In this document: one piece after another, positions 25,791-40,700 of the stretch
Position numbering within the stretch: position 1 is the first letter of the stretch
Layout of the letters: each line of letters begins with the position of its first letter
NCBI RefSeq assembly: GCF_000003815.2
Contig: NC_049981.1
Location: 4,189,872-4,251,364, forward strand
Source of the DNA: Branchiostoma floridae
Lineage: Eukaryota; Chordata; Leptocardii; Amphioxiformes; Branchiostomatidae
DNA length: 61,493 nt
Direction of reading: 5' to 3'
Made by a program: the position numbers and the translations under genes
The notes under the pieces: generated by a model
The model's input: only the letters and a program-made list of their open reading frames with translations
The model's database searches: none
Told to the model about the DNA's origin: nothing

Positions 25791-28700
25791 ACTTTAAGGT
25801 TCTCTCGTCGATTCGACAGATGAGCAGGCAGACAGGCATTTACCTGTATTGCCTGACCTGCACATGACTTTTTTTATGGTGAAGGAGGGGTGTGCAATTC
25901 CTTCTCCACCCTCTCGTCTACTAGAGCACTAAGTCTCACAGGGACAGAGCTATATGACACGTGTGAGACGGCTTGAGAAGATGCAGCTTTGTTATTCGGA
26001 GTATCCGTCTCCTAGGAGGACTTCCGACCAAGGATGTAAGGAGTTCCTCCTACCCCCGATCGCGCGACTCGTGTGCCATGGCGGGTGCGTCATGCCCGAA
26101 CATGCCCCTACGCCTGTCTCGGCTACAAAGCCCCGCCAAGGCCACTAGCCGCAGCTAGATACTCATTTACACCTGAGTTAAGTGAGGAAAGTGGTGTAAA
26201 GTGCCTTTCCCAAGGGCACAAGATCGTTGACACGGCAGTGGGATTCGAAACCGCAACCTCTCGGTCTCGAGCAGAACATGATGCCACTGCGCCACGCGAC
26301 TCACCTCGTGGACACACATACATACACACACATACACACACACATACACGCGCACGTGCATACACACACCAGGCGTGCGCGCACAAACACACACACATAT
26401 AGACACACACACACAAGAACGCACACATACATACTCGTACAAACACACACACACACTCACATGTCTCGAAACAATATGCAATTAACCGTATAGTGAGTGC
26501 TTATGATAACACTGAACTTTCCTATTATTTCATAGGTTGGTTACACGAACCTTTTTCACCTCTCCTCTGGTGTCGTCATCTTACACGTGCGGATCGGTTC
26601 TCCGGACGGCCGCTTCATTGAATTTGATCTAGAGCCTGCGACGGTTGGTCTGCTTTTCTGTTTTATATCATTATTATGTATAATCTGATTATCATAGTAG
26701 TATGATATTAGAGTTAAAAATTGAAGGCGAATAATAATACAGTCTCCTGGATCCAGGGCCCCATGCTCCGAAACGAACGCCAATAACCGCTAGGCCAAAA
26801 GGTTTAGACCCATTGGACTGGTCAGTCGTTGGCTTTTGAACCCCGCTGTTATAGAATAGTAGTGGTATCTAGTATTTGATTATACTGGTGCATATCGCCC
26901 ATTTACAAGTTCATCTCCCATTCACCAGTTCATCGCCCATTCACAAGTTTTCCCGAACATTAGGTCTGAGTTCAATTCTAGACCTGTACCGGATCCTCTG
27001 GACCTGAACGGTATCTGTACCTGAATGTTCTTTACCGGTACCCACCCATAACTTCAACTGCCTCTGCTTGCAGATCAAAGCCCCGACCATGGCTCAGCTC
27101 CAAGGTTACCTGGACGGGTTCATGACCTACCCGACCGGAACGTTCTTCAGCCTGATCCGGCAGGGGGAGGCTCACACCGCCTTTCTCGGGTCCGTCATCG
27201 CCTCCAACACCGCTGGCCACATGGCCGCTGCTGGGGAAGACATTACAGAGGTCTGTAAATTGGGCCATATTGATTTGACTCGAGTGGTATCTCACTGCAC
27301 TTGCGGTACCGGTGCGGCACTGTGGGGGTCGAAAATAACTCAACTAATTTTAGAGATAAGGAACGAATTTTCTTACGTCTTGTGTATTGTCTGGCCTTCT
27401 AAATCATAATTTTACATATTACGCAATATCTTAATTATGAAATGATAAATCGGCGACAACAGTGTCTCAGCGAAGAAACCCACAGTGCTACACCGGTGCT
27501 CCAAGTGCACTGCGATGCCACCTTGATTCTTTGTTCATCAATGAAAAATCAAATCAGCCAGCAGGCTGCTTTTGATCTTTTAGGTCAAGAGTGAAGAGAC
27601 AAAAGTCATATAATAGAGATACAGTTTACATCATTGTCCTAATGAGTCTTATCAGTCTTTAAGTCTATATACACAATTTCAACATACATGTTACAAAATA
27701 CATAATAGTGACATATACATGATTCTATTACATTCATCCACGTTACTTAAGAGCCTCTTAAATGAGCTGTGGAATAGATTTTGACTTGTATTGAACTGTT
27801 ATATATATATCTTTCTGTGTAGGGAGTAGACAAGATGGCAGCAGGACTATCGAAGTTGGACATCCAGGATATGGAGACTGTAAACAGTGCCTCTCTGTCT
27901 CTGGTCATGCTTACCGCTGTCCCTGAAATGGTATCAGCAAATGCACAGGTTGGTTTAATGCGTATACAGGACAACCCAGTTAATTGCACAACGGATAATC
28001 GCACACTTCTGTTAATTGCACGAAACCCCTAAATCCCGTGGTGGTGCAGTCCAGCTTAATAACTTCGCTTTGTTGCACCATTCGGATAATTGCACGAAAT
28101 AGGGTTGCAAATAGGGTGTACAAGCAAGCGGTTTCTACTGTATAGATGATAATAAATGAATATGCTTGGCACGAAACATTACACGAAAAAAAAAAAACAG
28201 GCATGAGATTCATCTAGAGGTTCCGGAGACTACAGATATAATCCAGGAACACCAACAGACACTCCTATACACCAAGAATAATACCTACATTTCTTATGAA
28301 TTGACCGGTTTACAGACAGTACAACATGTAACACTAGTTCACCTTTATTCGCGGGGTAACCTATATCCGTTGTATTTAAAAACGGACTATTTAGGGATTT
28401 CAAGTCGGCAGACTGTGGTTCTAACTGCAATATTTCGAATTCATTGCAATTTTAAACCACCGTCCGTCGACTTGATATCCCTAGATACTAAAAGTTTTAA
28501 TACAGCGGATTTAGGTTACCCTGCGGATAAAGGTGAACTATCGTTACTACTGACCACCCAACCAACCATATTGTAGCTGTCCCTAGTGCTGATTCAATAG
28601 TGCTAGGGCAAACACTTGTGTGACAAAAGATAAAAAAAGTTACATTTGTGGACATCAGATAAAACATCATTGGGTGTGTGGCTGTCATGCAAATAGTTTA

Positions 28701-31700
28701 CTTGCTGTCATAATTAAGAACCAAGACATTTCTTCTGACGGTACTTTAGGTGCAGTCTGCCAATGTTCTGACTTCAAGTCTGGAGTCAACAAGAGAGCTG
28801 TCAATAAATGTAACAGCGATGCCAACTGTGGAAGTCAACAAAGCAGCAGCTCTGATGTTTACTGGTCGGTAGAGATGTTTGAGATATCGTTGAAGAGATT
28901 CAACACTCACGTATGAATACAGTTCCATTGGCTTTTTGAGACCATAGGGGGGGTGGGTTGTAGCAATGCAAAATGTATCTCCTCCATCCAACTTTTACCC
29001 CCAAACCGAAGTCAGGTACCATGATACAAAACCATGAAGTCTGAATTATGAGCCAAACACGCAAACTGGTACCCCCACATGACGCTACAATGCTACCTAA
29101 CAAATTGTGATGATAGAATATTCTTCAATCAGTGATACTTTGTAAGGCGTAAAATCGTACCTCAAAATTTTCTATGTCCTTCTCAATGAGTTGGGGAGTG
29201 GCGGGCAGGTCACTTACCTCGTTACTCCAAGAACAAGAACTCAAGTACCAGAGTTACCAACCTAGGATTGATGTGTTCAAAAATTCGTTTTTTCCCAGAA
29301 CTATCGTAGAGTGGAATTTGTTGTCACCAAGCACAGTAGGGGCATCTTCTCTGGATAGCTTTAAAGAACGCCTGCAGATAGATGTGCTAAAGTTAGGTGT
29401 GACAGGTTGTTCAGTGTAATATAACCAGCTGCTGCCGCGCCGCGTGCCTGCGAAGCTGGTGTGTTACGCCGAACGGCGGTTATACCGGCTATATGCTAGA
29501 TACAGATACAGATACAGAAAATGTACTGTGAAGACATCGAAAATTTGAATGTACGTGTAAACTTATACCTTTCAAAATGTCACTGGTTGAAGAACATTAC
29601 ATTATCAGAATTTTTAAAGCCATGTTAGCCAGTAGGTAGCATTGTGGCGTCATGTTTGCTAAACAGTTTGCGTGTTTGGCTCTGAACATATAGACCTCCT
29701 GGTTTTGTATCATAGTACCTGACTTCAGTTTGGGAGTAAGATGTGGTAAAATGAGATACCATACAATGGATACTGTAACAGTGGAAAACAATCCACTGCC
29801 TCTATAGTCTCAAAACAGCTATGGAACTTACTATACCTTTTATTACAAGTGGTCTTAGTTTCAAAACAGCAATTGATCTTAATTTACCTTTTATTATAAG
29901 TAGTCTTAAAATGAAGTATCTGAAGCTTACATTGCTAATGATCTTGAGGTAAATCAAAAGCTAGATATATATGTTTTCAGTTCAAATATCGTGTCTCTCA
30001 CTTGACTGCACGCTACTGGAAAGAGGCACAGTCCTTTGGAAGGAGCATAAAGACTTGATACAATTTTCATTGTGCTTATTGAAAGCCAGGAGGAAATTAA
30101 CTGGAGTTGCATAACATATTTCTCTCTTTCTTTCTCGAACGGTAAAAGAGTTGCTCAACGGTTTATTCCATCGAATTCACTTGAGCGTAACTGGTTCTAA
30201 ATCTGACTTTCTCTCTTTTTGTTACTTCACTTTCTTACCCAGGTGTTGTGAACGTGTTCAAGGCGTCTGAAACAATGGCTTTGACAGAACACGAAGAGGA
30301 CAAATCATTCACTGACCAGCTACAAACTGTTAGTGAAGGCATTTTACAATGCTTTTTACACTGTTATTTTCTTTTATTATTATGTATCTGATCCAGTATA
30401 AAACTATAAAGTAAAAGCATGATATTTGTTATTTGTTGAATAGTTAATTATATGTGATATCCCGGTAGAAAATTTTTCTCGAAAAAAAATTCCTTTCATT
30501 ATGAAATCTTAGTGTTGCGGAAGGTTAAACAAATGCCTAAAGATACAGAGTATTAGCTTTGTCCCGGTTGGCAGTTTGTATTGGCCAGTGTGCCTGAGTC
30601 GCATGTTGTAAAATTGTTTTCGAGCTGGGGATAGCAGTTTTTTATGTATTTTTAAAGAGCTTTGAACAGTGTGAAACATCTATTTCCTTTTTGTCTCTGA
30701 TGAAGAACCAAGACGCTACCACAATAGGTTTCAAGGCATTAGACGTCCTCGACGATATTTACCTCATCAACAGAATGCCAGAGTTCCCGGACCAGGAGAT
30801 ATTCTTTGACATTGCCATGACTACGGTATATTCTAATTTCCTTCTTTCTACATTGTTACAGCTGCCAAGATTTCACAATCATAATGAATGAATGAATGAA
30901 AGAATGAATGAATGAATGAATTTATTGCTCAACAATCGCACAGGGTACAATGTATGGCAACCGATAACGACTAATAGCTATACAGACAATAGCACTAACA
31001 ACAACAAAACATTATTTATTACAATAAAGTTATGTATGAGTAATTTGGTCTCGCATTTGGAATTGAATGTTTTTGGAGAGAACAGGACAGAAAAGATTTT
31101 TGCGAGTTGAATGTAACCAGTGAAATATGTAACATATTTTTTGCATTTTAATGTTGCATGAAAGGCAAAAAATGTTGCATGAAAGGCAAAAAAATGAATT
31201 ACATGATATCTTTAAAGTTAAAAGTGGCTAAGAGTAAATATTTGTACAGATATTGTAATCAAAATGGGTAAAGAGGATGAACTCTGCCATCTCTAATATT
31301 TCCACCTTAAAGGACTGCCTTTCCCCCTTTTAGGTCCAAGTCAGAATCCAGCGGGAAGATCAGGATGATCCCTCGGAGAAGGTGTACACTGTCGGCGGGA
31401 CCGGGGGAAGTAGCGACTCGCTAGTTCGGGTTCCCTCGTTTTCTTCTCTCGTCAACGGCGCATGTCCTGGAGACACTGTTGGGGTCCAGGTCAGTTTGTC
31501 ATTTTTTTTTTAAATTTCTCGGTCCCCATCTCCCCCCTCCCCCAATCGTACGATGACTAACTTTTCAAGAAGTGATTTATATTTCATTTCTTATTCATTG
31601 CCTTCGCCAAGATATTCTGTGTCTCTGTTAGAATCTATTTGACCCTTTGGGTGTACTGGTACCAAACCATTGTTTTTTGTCTTCTTGAACCGGTCCAGAA

Positions 31701-34700
31701 AATCGGACCTGAAAAAAACACAGGACCGATTAGAAAGTAAGCAGAGATACCGGCAGCTGTTTTGGGGCTTAGAGGTCAAAGAAATAAATAATAGCTAAGA
31801 AAAGGGAAGGAAAGCTGATAGTCATTTATATCAAATTTCTGTAAACTTGGTCCAAACCAGAGGAGGTTAGTGTTGTTTACATGAAGATGAGATTTTAGAA
31901 GGCCAGTGGGCGTCGAATACTCCACCAAACAGAAGCATTCGCAGCGAAATGGAACATTGTTTTGAGTATCGCCCATGCACAAGTTTTCACAGATAAATAA
32001 GTCCAAGTTCAGATCTGGACTCGGACCTGATCCTCTGAACCTGAACCGTGCCTGTACCTAACTTTGTCTGTACCGGTACTCATCCCTAGTAATATGTGTG
32101 GGTGACTTGTCATACGTTTGTCAGTGGTTTTCCAGAACGATAGTCACTGTGTAGCTTGTTGATTCCTCCTCCAGTTTCTAGAATCAAACTTCAACCCGTT
32201 TGAATACTCCAACAACTCTCGCATCATCCGCGCTGATGTAACCGGTCTCCACGTCAAGTGTGGGAACGTCACGGTTCCGATTTCCGGACTGAGTCAGCCT
32301 AACGACATCCTAACCAGGAGGAAGAACGAAAGTCTTGAGGACTCCATGTACGTTTTCGAGACGTCTGCACCCCTCGGCAGTCTGTCTGTGAGTAACTAGA
32401 TCACAAACTTGCATGAAACTTTATCTTCATTGTAAAAATTTTGTACACTGTTACTCTCTGGTAACTGAACGTGATTTTGGAATGGGTCAGATCTAAACGT
32501 TTCAGACAGCCTTTCGGTGTCTTTCGTTAGTGACACTGGAGAAATTAGTGACACTGGAGATTTCTTCAGTGTCACGGACGGAACGCGCCAGCTGTCTGTC
32601 TGAAATGTCTGACTATTTCTAAAATCATCTTCAGTTGCCTGTTTTTTGGCGTATCTTATTACCTGGATGTCTAACCTTTATCGACGTATTTTGTACACTG
32701 CATCCGCACACAGACTAAAGCACCTACCAACAATCTTTCGATCAATCCTCTGATCCTTCTCACGTTGAAAAGACCCCAAACAAGTGTCATAATTCTGTTC
32801 AGGTCACATGACATAGACTTTGTTTAGTCTCAACTTGGAAAGAGGATAGACCGAAAGCGTTTTGAACAATGATAAATAGGCCACAAGTTGAGAAAACAAG
32901 AAAATGTGCCACAAGTTGGAACAAAAGAAAAAGGTAATTCAAACGTCCTATTCCGGTATTCGAATTTGCAGCCGTGTCGCAATAGCAGTGTGCAGAGTGC
33001 ACTTAAATTAATCAATGAAAGCGCTTATAATACAATTATACCCCACGTGTGATAACTAAAACTATACCTATGCCAAAATATATGTATTAAACGTTGTCGC
33101 GACCCAGGTACGACATAAAACAAACACCACCCAGAACTATTAAACATGAGTGATTCATCTGTGTGGAATAAATAGATGTTGGTACAATTGTTTATCCATT
33201 ATATATTTCAGCTATTTGGGTTCTTTGTGAAGAAAAATCAGTCGGCACTAAGCTTCAGCCTCGACTTCAACAGCACCCGCTTCCCACAGGACGTTTCCAT
33301 GTTTCTCCGCAAGGAGGCGCCGCCAACTCCCGACAACTACAACTGGACCACAACACTGCCTGTTCCTGACGTGAGATCATTTCAAATGCATGTTGCTCTA
33401 TCCGTAAATGTATTTGTATCTATACATCTATCTGTATACCCTCCTTCAGCATATCGTCCCAGTTAGCTGTAAAGCCCAGCTAACTGCGTACCACACCAGC
33501 TTTACAGGCGGTGGTAATATTGAACAATTTGTCATACCTAAAATTTTCACATCTGGATGTAATTGTTGTTTAAAGCTATATACTATTACAAAACGGTTGG
33601 TGTCTATGATATTTGGGTTAGGTTTAAATTCTTTCGTTTGTCCAATATATGCCAAGAAGGGTGAACCCATAGTGTATGTATTTGGACTGATAAGGAAGAC
33701 TGTTTAAGTTAAGAATGTTAGTTACTAGGTTCTGAAGATTGCCGAGAAGATTAACTCGTTTCTCTTTAAAATGGGACGGTGCAACAAAAAAAAACGTACA
33801 AGGCTTTCGCTTCGACACCCACAATTACAGGCTGGACTCGGGACTAGATTGCGTGTAAATAAGCTTTCGTTCTGAACATATTGTTTTTGAAGTGCAAAAT
33901 AAATAAACAAATAAATAATCCACCTCTTCTGCGAATAACATTTTTTTTCATGTGCACAGGTTGTGTCCATCCCGTGGACCAATGGAACGTTCCTGACCTC
34001 TAACCCCTATCACTGGCTGATGGCCCCGGAGGAAATCGACATCACCAACGCTGATGTTGAGAACTTAACAAACTATTTCCTAGGTACTTTTGAAAATAAC
34101 TATAAAATTAGTGTTGACTGAAATTATTGCTAGTATAATTCTAAACTTTTTTCTAACACAAAAGTACACACGGATCATTTTTTTGCCTGTCTCCTTCTTC
34201 AGGATCAATACTGATTACAAATCGCTTCAGAACGTAAACTAGCGAGAGGTGATCTTATGAACACGTGAACTTGTGGATACTTGTCGTAGGAATTGCTCAA
34301 ACGGGCCGTCTCTATTCAGTAACGGATGGAGTGTCCTGATGTATATGACCTCCGTTATACCTCTTACAAAGTATTCCTGTAATCATTGTTCATATTTTTT
34401 TTCAAAACGTATGGTGATGGCTGTCATTCAGACCAATTGGAACCTAGATCGATTTCCTTTTAGTATTGTTTACCAACATGTCAAACCTTTAAAAATGTGT
34501 TGTCCATTCTTTATGTAGAAGAAATTGACCGTGTTTTGAATTTATACATACATAAATACATCATATTCACATTTAACATACATAACAAGTGTACTAAGCA
34601 TAAGATTTTGAAAAACTTATTCCAACTCAATCATGAAATTTCCAAGTAATAAAGATATCATAGTCTGTGTAGCACACACTTTCCAGGGAACCCCATCTGG

Positions 34701-37700
34701 CAAACCTGCTATATAGAATCATATTTGACTACACAAATATGAAACAACTGAATTATCTCGTATTTATTTTTTTCTTGTTTGCGTTCTCGTGTCAGGAGTG
34801 AGATTTGGCTCTATGCAAAACCTGAGTAGCGGAGAGATTGTAGAGTTCACCCTACATATCTTTGAGACTTCCTGTGTTTACTTCGACGAGGGCGCTCACT
34901 TGTGGCAGAGCGATGGATGTGAGGTGAGTTGTCATTCTTGTTATCATTATTGGAGAGGTCGACTACTCCTTTTTGACAAAAAGTAATTTTATACTTGTCA
35001 GAGCATTTACTTCTGTTCTTAGCCAGTCTATACCTAGGGAGGATACTCACTCCCCGGTTTTACGTATCTTCCGATACATCCCCCAAGGGGGATACAGACC
35101 AAACTAATTCTGAAAAACACTTCGACTCTGCGCAGCACCTCACTCCCACCCACCACTCTTGGTCCATCCCCCCCCCCCCCCACTATTCTACTTTTTTTGG
35201 TGTTTCTATTTTATCATTTTTTTGGGTTTTCAGATTTTTAATCCATCTAACTAACACGTGTGACTGGGCCTACTCAAAAGGTGAAAGTCACATCTGCGAT
35301 ACCAACATCCGCCCAAGAGAAACCCTCAGACCATGTGGTGATGAAACCACTGGGTCCAAGGCGGACAAACTCAAACTCTAGCCTTTCTTGCGACTACTCT
35401 CTTAGCAGCCAGGAGCTAAATTGCAAGGGTCTGAGACGGCTGCCATTGGCCGCTAGCTAAGATGACCTCAGTTGTACGCTTAGTTCGTGGTGTGGTGGGT
35501 TCTGCTTGAGGTTTCCTCGAACACGGGACGTGCATGTAACGTTCTATCTGAGACACACCCTTCACTGACATTCTTATTTTTACATGTCGTGAGAAAATTC
35601 TTGTAATGTGACTTCCCCAAGAGTATATAAATGGCCTCAAACACAGGATAGAAATTTTTTTTAAATGTTGTTGAAGAGGTTCATCAGTCACGTATTCATG
35701 AATGCAGTTACTACAAATTTTCTGCCAACAAGGAGAGTTTTGTAAGGCAAGGTACATGTACATACTACGTGGTCACATTCCGCGAACAAGAGGTGCTGTC
35801 AGACTCTGTCAGACATAGGAAATTTAAAGGTTTGTACCTTGCTTTTAAACACACTGTCACTGTTCGAAAATGACACTCCAAATTGACCAAAAGAATGTTT
35901 CAAACTGAATCTGGTATCAAAATGTCCCCTCATAGAATGCCAATATTTTGCCCTTTATTTTCTTACCGTAAACGAATTCTAGGTAGGGATGATGTCCAAT
36001 GCGACCCATATCCACTGCCGTTGCGACCACCTGACCAAGTTTAGCGGTTTCGTGGCCCCCAACCCTCTGAACATCGCGGAGGCGCTGTCCGTCAACATTC
36101 TAGAGAACCCCGCAGGACTTGTCCTGGTGCTGACGGTGTTCGGCTTGTACCTGATGGGGGTCTTATGGTCCAGGAAACAGGATAGGAGGGACCTGAGCAA
36201 GGTAATGAAGATAAGACAATAGGTGTTTATTTGCAAAATCATACCCGAAGACTAATTGCACAAGGAGTAAGAGAAGTCTAATCCGTGTGGTACATAAAAC
36301 TAGTGTCTAATCAACTATATGATAACATGAATACTATTGTCGGGTTTGACTTCTTCTTTGAAGGCAGTGGTTAATGAAGTGTTCCACGTTCTGTATGATG
36401 GTGGGATTTTGTGTTTTTAGTAGAAATATAGTATTTTGGTGATCTCTTACGTGGCAAAGGCTTGGTGAAATTGTGATAAGTATATTTTATTGATACATAG
36501 TTGAATACTTCAATTTCAAACCACTTATCATAAAATGGTAGTATCATTAATTAGCTTCAAATAAGAAGTCATACTCAGCAGTAATGTACGTATCAGAAAG
36601 AGCTATATACTAGACAATACTGGACAAATGACCCACTACAGTTCTAGAAAACAATGCTAGGGGGAAACTGTTGTCACTATCTTCAAGAGCACACACTACG
36701 TGTACAATGTATCTACCACAAAATGATAGTGGCTATTGCATGTTCAGATTATGAGCTATCAAAAGTAGGATTTTGCTGCAGAATAAAATGACATTCAGCA
36801 CCAAGGGCACGACTTTTCAGCTCTCTCGGTTCTGTTAATGATACAAAATTGACTGAAAATTCATGATGGGTGTTTCCTTCTGAAAAAGTTTGAGACTGTA
36901 ATCCTATGACAACACAGATGACTCTTCTTTCGAGGTATTGATATATCATATGATAACAATGATTGCTATAGTTTTTACTTATTTCAGAGAGAGAACTTGC
37001 ACGACATTTGTACATGGAGCAATGCATAGCAACAACTATTACACAAAGTACAAAATAGGTGTATGGAACATCCTAATTAACATAACAAGAAGGGCTAACA
37101 CAAGTCTTTGATATGGTGTTACAATGGAGTTGGGCTTATCATGAGTTTTATTATTATTTCTAATAGCAAGGCAGTCTTTGATATATCTGCCTATCTTTGC
37201 ATTATGGGAGTTGTGGTATCTAAAGGCCATATGCAAATCGGTCTGTAGCATCGAGTTTCTTAAAATCTGTTGTACAGGATTCGAGAAATGTGAATAGCTC
37301 ATTACGTAAAATAGCGTATCTAGAACATACGTTGCAAACTTGAGAGCTTGTTGTTTCTGACTTTGGGAGAAGAGATACTGCTATAGTGAGTGCTAGTCCA
37401 GTGCTCAGAAGTGGTCCAGTTGGACTTGCACTAACCAAACGACAACGTTAAAACAACTCGTATCAATACGTACACATATAGTGATGTCATCAAACTGCTC
37501 ATTTTGCAACTGTCTTGAAGTTTAAACTATTGTTTCAGGTTGGGGTTGGAATTCTGCCGGGACAGAAACTGAACCCCAGAAAGGACTGCCAGTATATCAT
37601 CACTGTGTACACCGGGTTCAAGGGGAATGCTGGGACAACTGCAGAGGTATTTTTTTCCCTTAATCTAGAAAAACAAGTTATTAGGGATACAGTGTCAAGT

Positions 37701-40700
37701 CAACGGACGTTAGATATCGCAAGATATTCAATATACCGTTTGAAACCACCGACTGTCAACTTTCTATCCAAAAATACCGTGTTTTTTCTAACGGATATAC
37801 AACGGATATAAGTTAACCCGCGGATAAAGGTGAACTAGCGTTATCCCCGGTGAATAGTTTCATCAGGTTGGTACGTCACTGACTCTTTCAGAGACTTATT
37901 TGACAAAAACGGTCACCGAAACGTCGATGATGATAAAGCTCTGGTTGTGTAAAAAAGTTACTTTATTTAGTTATCTACTATCCTTTCAATAGTATCTTGT
38001 TCAAAGCGACTTTAGGTGTCATGTCATCTGTCTTAGCACATGGCCAAGCCATCTTAACCTTGTCAGTATATAACGGTTACAATGTACTGTGGTAGGTCGG
38101 ATAATTTTACTTAAAAGCCTTTGTTGGTACCTTTTTTGTGTCACTGCTTTTCGGTCTAGTTGTAAAAGTGTGGACGTCCATTCCTCTTTAGGTTACCGTC
38201 GTCCTTTACAGCGAAGACGATGAAAGTCCTCCTTTCACACTTAGCGACTCGAAGAGGATAGTTTTTGAGAGGGGCAGTGTGGACTCCTTTCTTGTGTCCA
38301 CCGCAGAACCGCTAGGAGATCTGTCTTATCTACGAGTGTGGCACAACAATGGAGGGTACAGTCCAGGGTGGTGAGTTAAATCTGTTTCTTTGTTTTATAT
38401 AACTGGTAAACCGCCTTTAGACTCAAAAGTATGGTATTTTAGTATCTGTGCGATCAAAATATCCTCAAAGAATGTAACTGTTTTTCTTGTTCATTTTCTA
38501 CGTTATAAGTTTTTATTGTCCAGAAAAACGAACCTAAAAAAATCAGTAGATCGGATTTGGGAACTAACCGTGATTTACGAACTAAATTTACAAGCTAAGT
38601 TGCTAATAGATACAAAATGTTTTCAGGTTCCTGAGTCAGATTGTAGTGACTAATAGACAGAACAACCAGCCACAGTTTTTCCTTTGTAACAGGTAAGGAA
38701 CATATTTTGATATATTTAATAAATATGGGCAATATGTACGTGCTGAGTGCAGAGTTAAGAGAACAGTACTTACCATATTTAATCCTGTGACCTAGTCTGG
38801 CTTGAAATTGGAAGCCAAATGCATGGCAAGCACCGAGGGCATTGCACTATAGGTGCATCAGTTTTGCTTTATCAAAATTGCTAATACCCCTGAAAATGAC
38901 TTAATAAGGTTGGTAGAAATTGGTTATTACAGTTTTTTTCTTGATAAACATATCCAGCAAAGTCTCACTTGCCAGTGCCTGACATCTACCACAAAGTGTC
39001 TGGCTCTTGCTTAAGCTAATAGGTGTCGCTTTTATGACGAGAACACAATCCCAAACGTGACTTAATTTGTATTCCCCTTTGTTCTGGTTCATCACTGGGG
39101 TTGACTTTTTCATTTGTGTTTTTGTGCAAAAAGCGCCACCTATATATCAGCAGTCCAGTCAGAAGCAAGCTCTGATTAAGATTTCTGATACTATACTAGA
39201 CATTGAGATGTACGCAGTTGAGAAACAATACTAGTTGCGTTAAAGAAAACTCCTGAAGAAATTATTATTTTTTTTTGTTTTGTGGATTGATTGATTTCTA
39301 ACGCTTCTATTTGAAGGTTAGACATCCAGGAAAAAATTATTCAAACACAATTCAATCTACTCCTGGACATTTTAAGTAACATCCACCATATTTCTTTTGT
39401 ATCACAAGAATGTACTGGCCAAATTATGCAATACCAACAACGTTACATCTAATTATTTTTTTTTACTTTACCAATTTTTTTTTTCACAGATGGTTTGCTA
39501 CAGACAAGGATGACGGGAACGTCTGTCGGCTGCTTGTGAAATCTTTACCAGAGGAGATGAAGAAATTCCGTAACTTATTTCTTGCAAAGAGTTCAAGGTG
39601 ATGATTTGTATTATATAGTCGATACTTTGAGGTAGTAAAACCTACATGTGCACAAGTAACATTCCCGCCCATTGGCTCCTTGCTTATCCATGATAATTGG
39701 AATACCGGATTCTGCATCTGTACCTCTATCTACATAGCCTGTATAACCGCTTTTCGGCGTAACACACTAGCTTCTCAGGCACGCGGCGCGGCAGCACCTA
39801 GTTATATTACACTGAACGACCTGCCACAACTAACTTATGCACTTCTATCTGCAAGCGTTTTTTTAACTAAACAGAGAATTGCCCCTACTCTGCTTGGTGA
39901 TAACAATTTCAACTCTACGATAATCTCTGGAAATACACAAGGTTTTGACCGTATCTATTCTAGGTTGGTAACTCTGGTACTTGTACTTGAAGGCAAGACT
40001 GTTTCTTGTTCTTTTTTGAGCTGGTATTAGATATTTCTGTCGGTGCATCCACCAGTTTATTGGTCATTTTGTACATCATAGAACGTTTGGACATTTTCTA
40101 TATGTCTTCAAGTGACATCCACTGCAGTTCCGTTTTCATTTTGGTAACACTAGCATCCCAGTTGTAGTTCTTTGTACAGAATCATATTGCAAGTTTCTGC
40201 TGACGCTGTAAAGACATAGATGAATGTATCTACACTCCCTTTCCAAACGTTTGCCTTTTCTACATCACAGGGACGCGAACGATGGTCACCTGTGGTTCTC
40301 AGTAGTTGGCCGCCCTGCCCGGAGCCCGTTCACCCGTGTCCAGCGCCTGTCCTGCTGCCTGACGCTGCTCTACAGCACCATGCTCACCAACATCATGTTC
40401 TTCGGCCGCGGGGATGACTTCGAGCCGCCAGAACCAATCAGATTCGCTGGTTTGGAGATTAACCCGCCTATTTCACTACCACAGGTAATACGTCCTTGCT
40501 GTCTCACTCACTGATACACTCATTATCTCACAATCTCAAGATATCACTCATGATCACACTCACGGCCTACTTCACGATCTTACAATCTCATAATCTCAAA
40601 ATGTCCTCAATCTTACGATCTCAGGATCACACAAACTCACGATCAAATGGTCTAAGGAACTCGTGATCTCACTCACAGTCTCACAATGTCGGGAAATTGC

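Noticed and set aside
25236-25839. Several long ORFs on both strands, rich in His-Thr or Cys-Val
   Set aside because: They are translations of the (AC)n microsatellite in an intron, with no stop codons because of the repeat.
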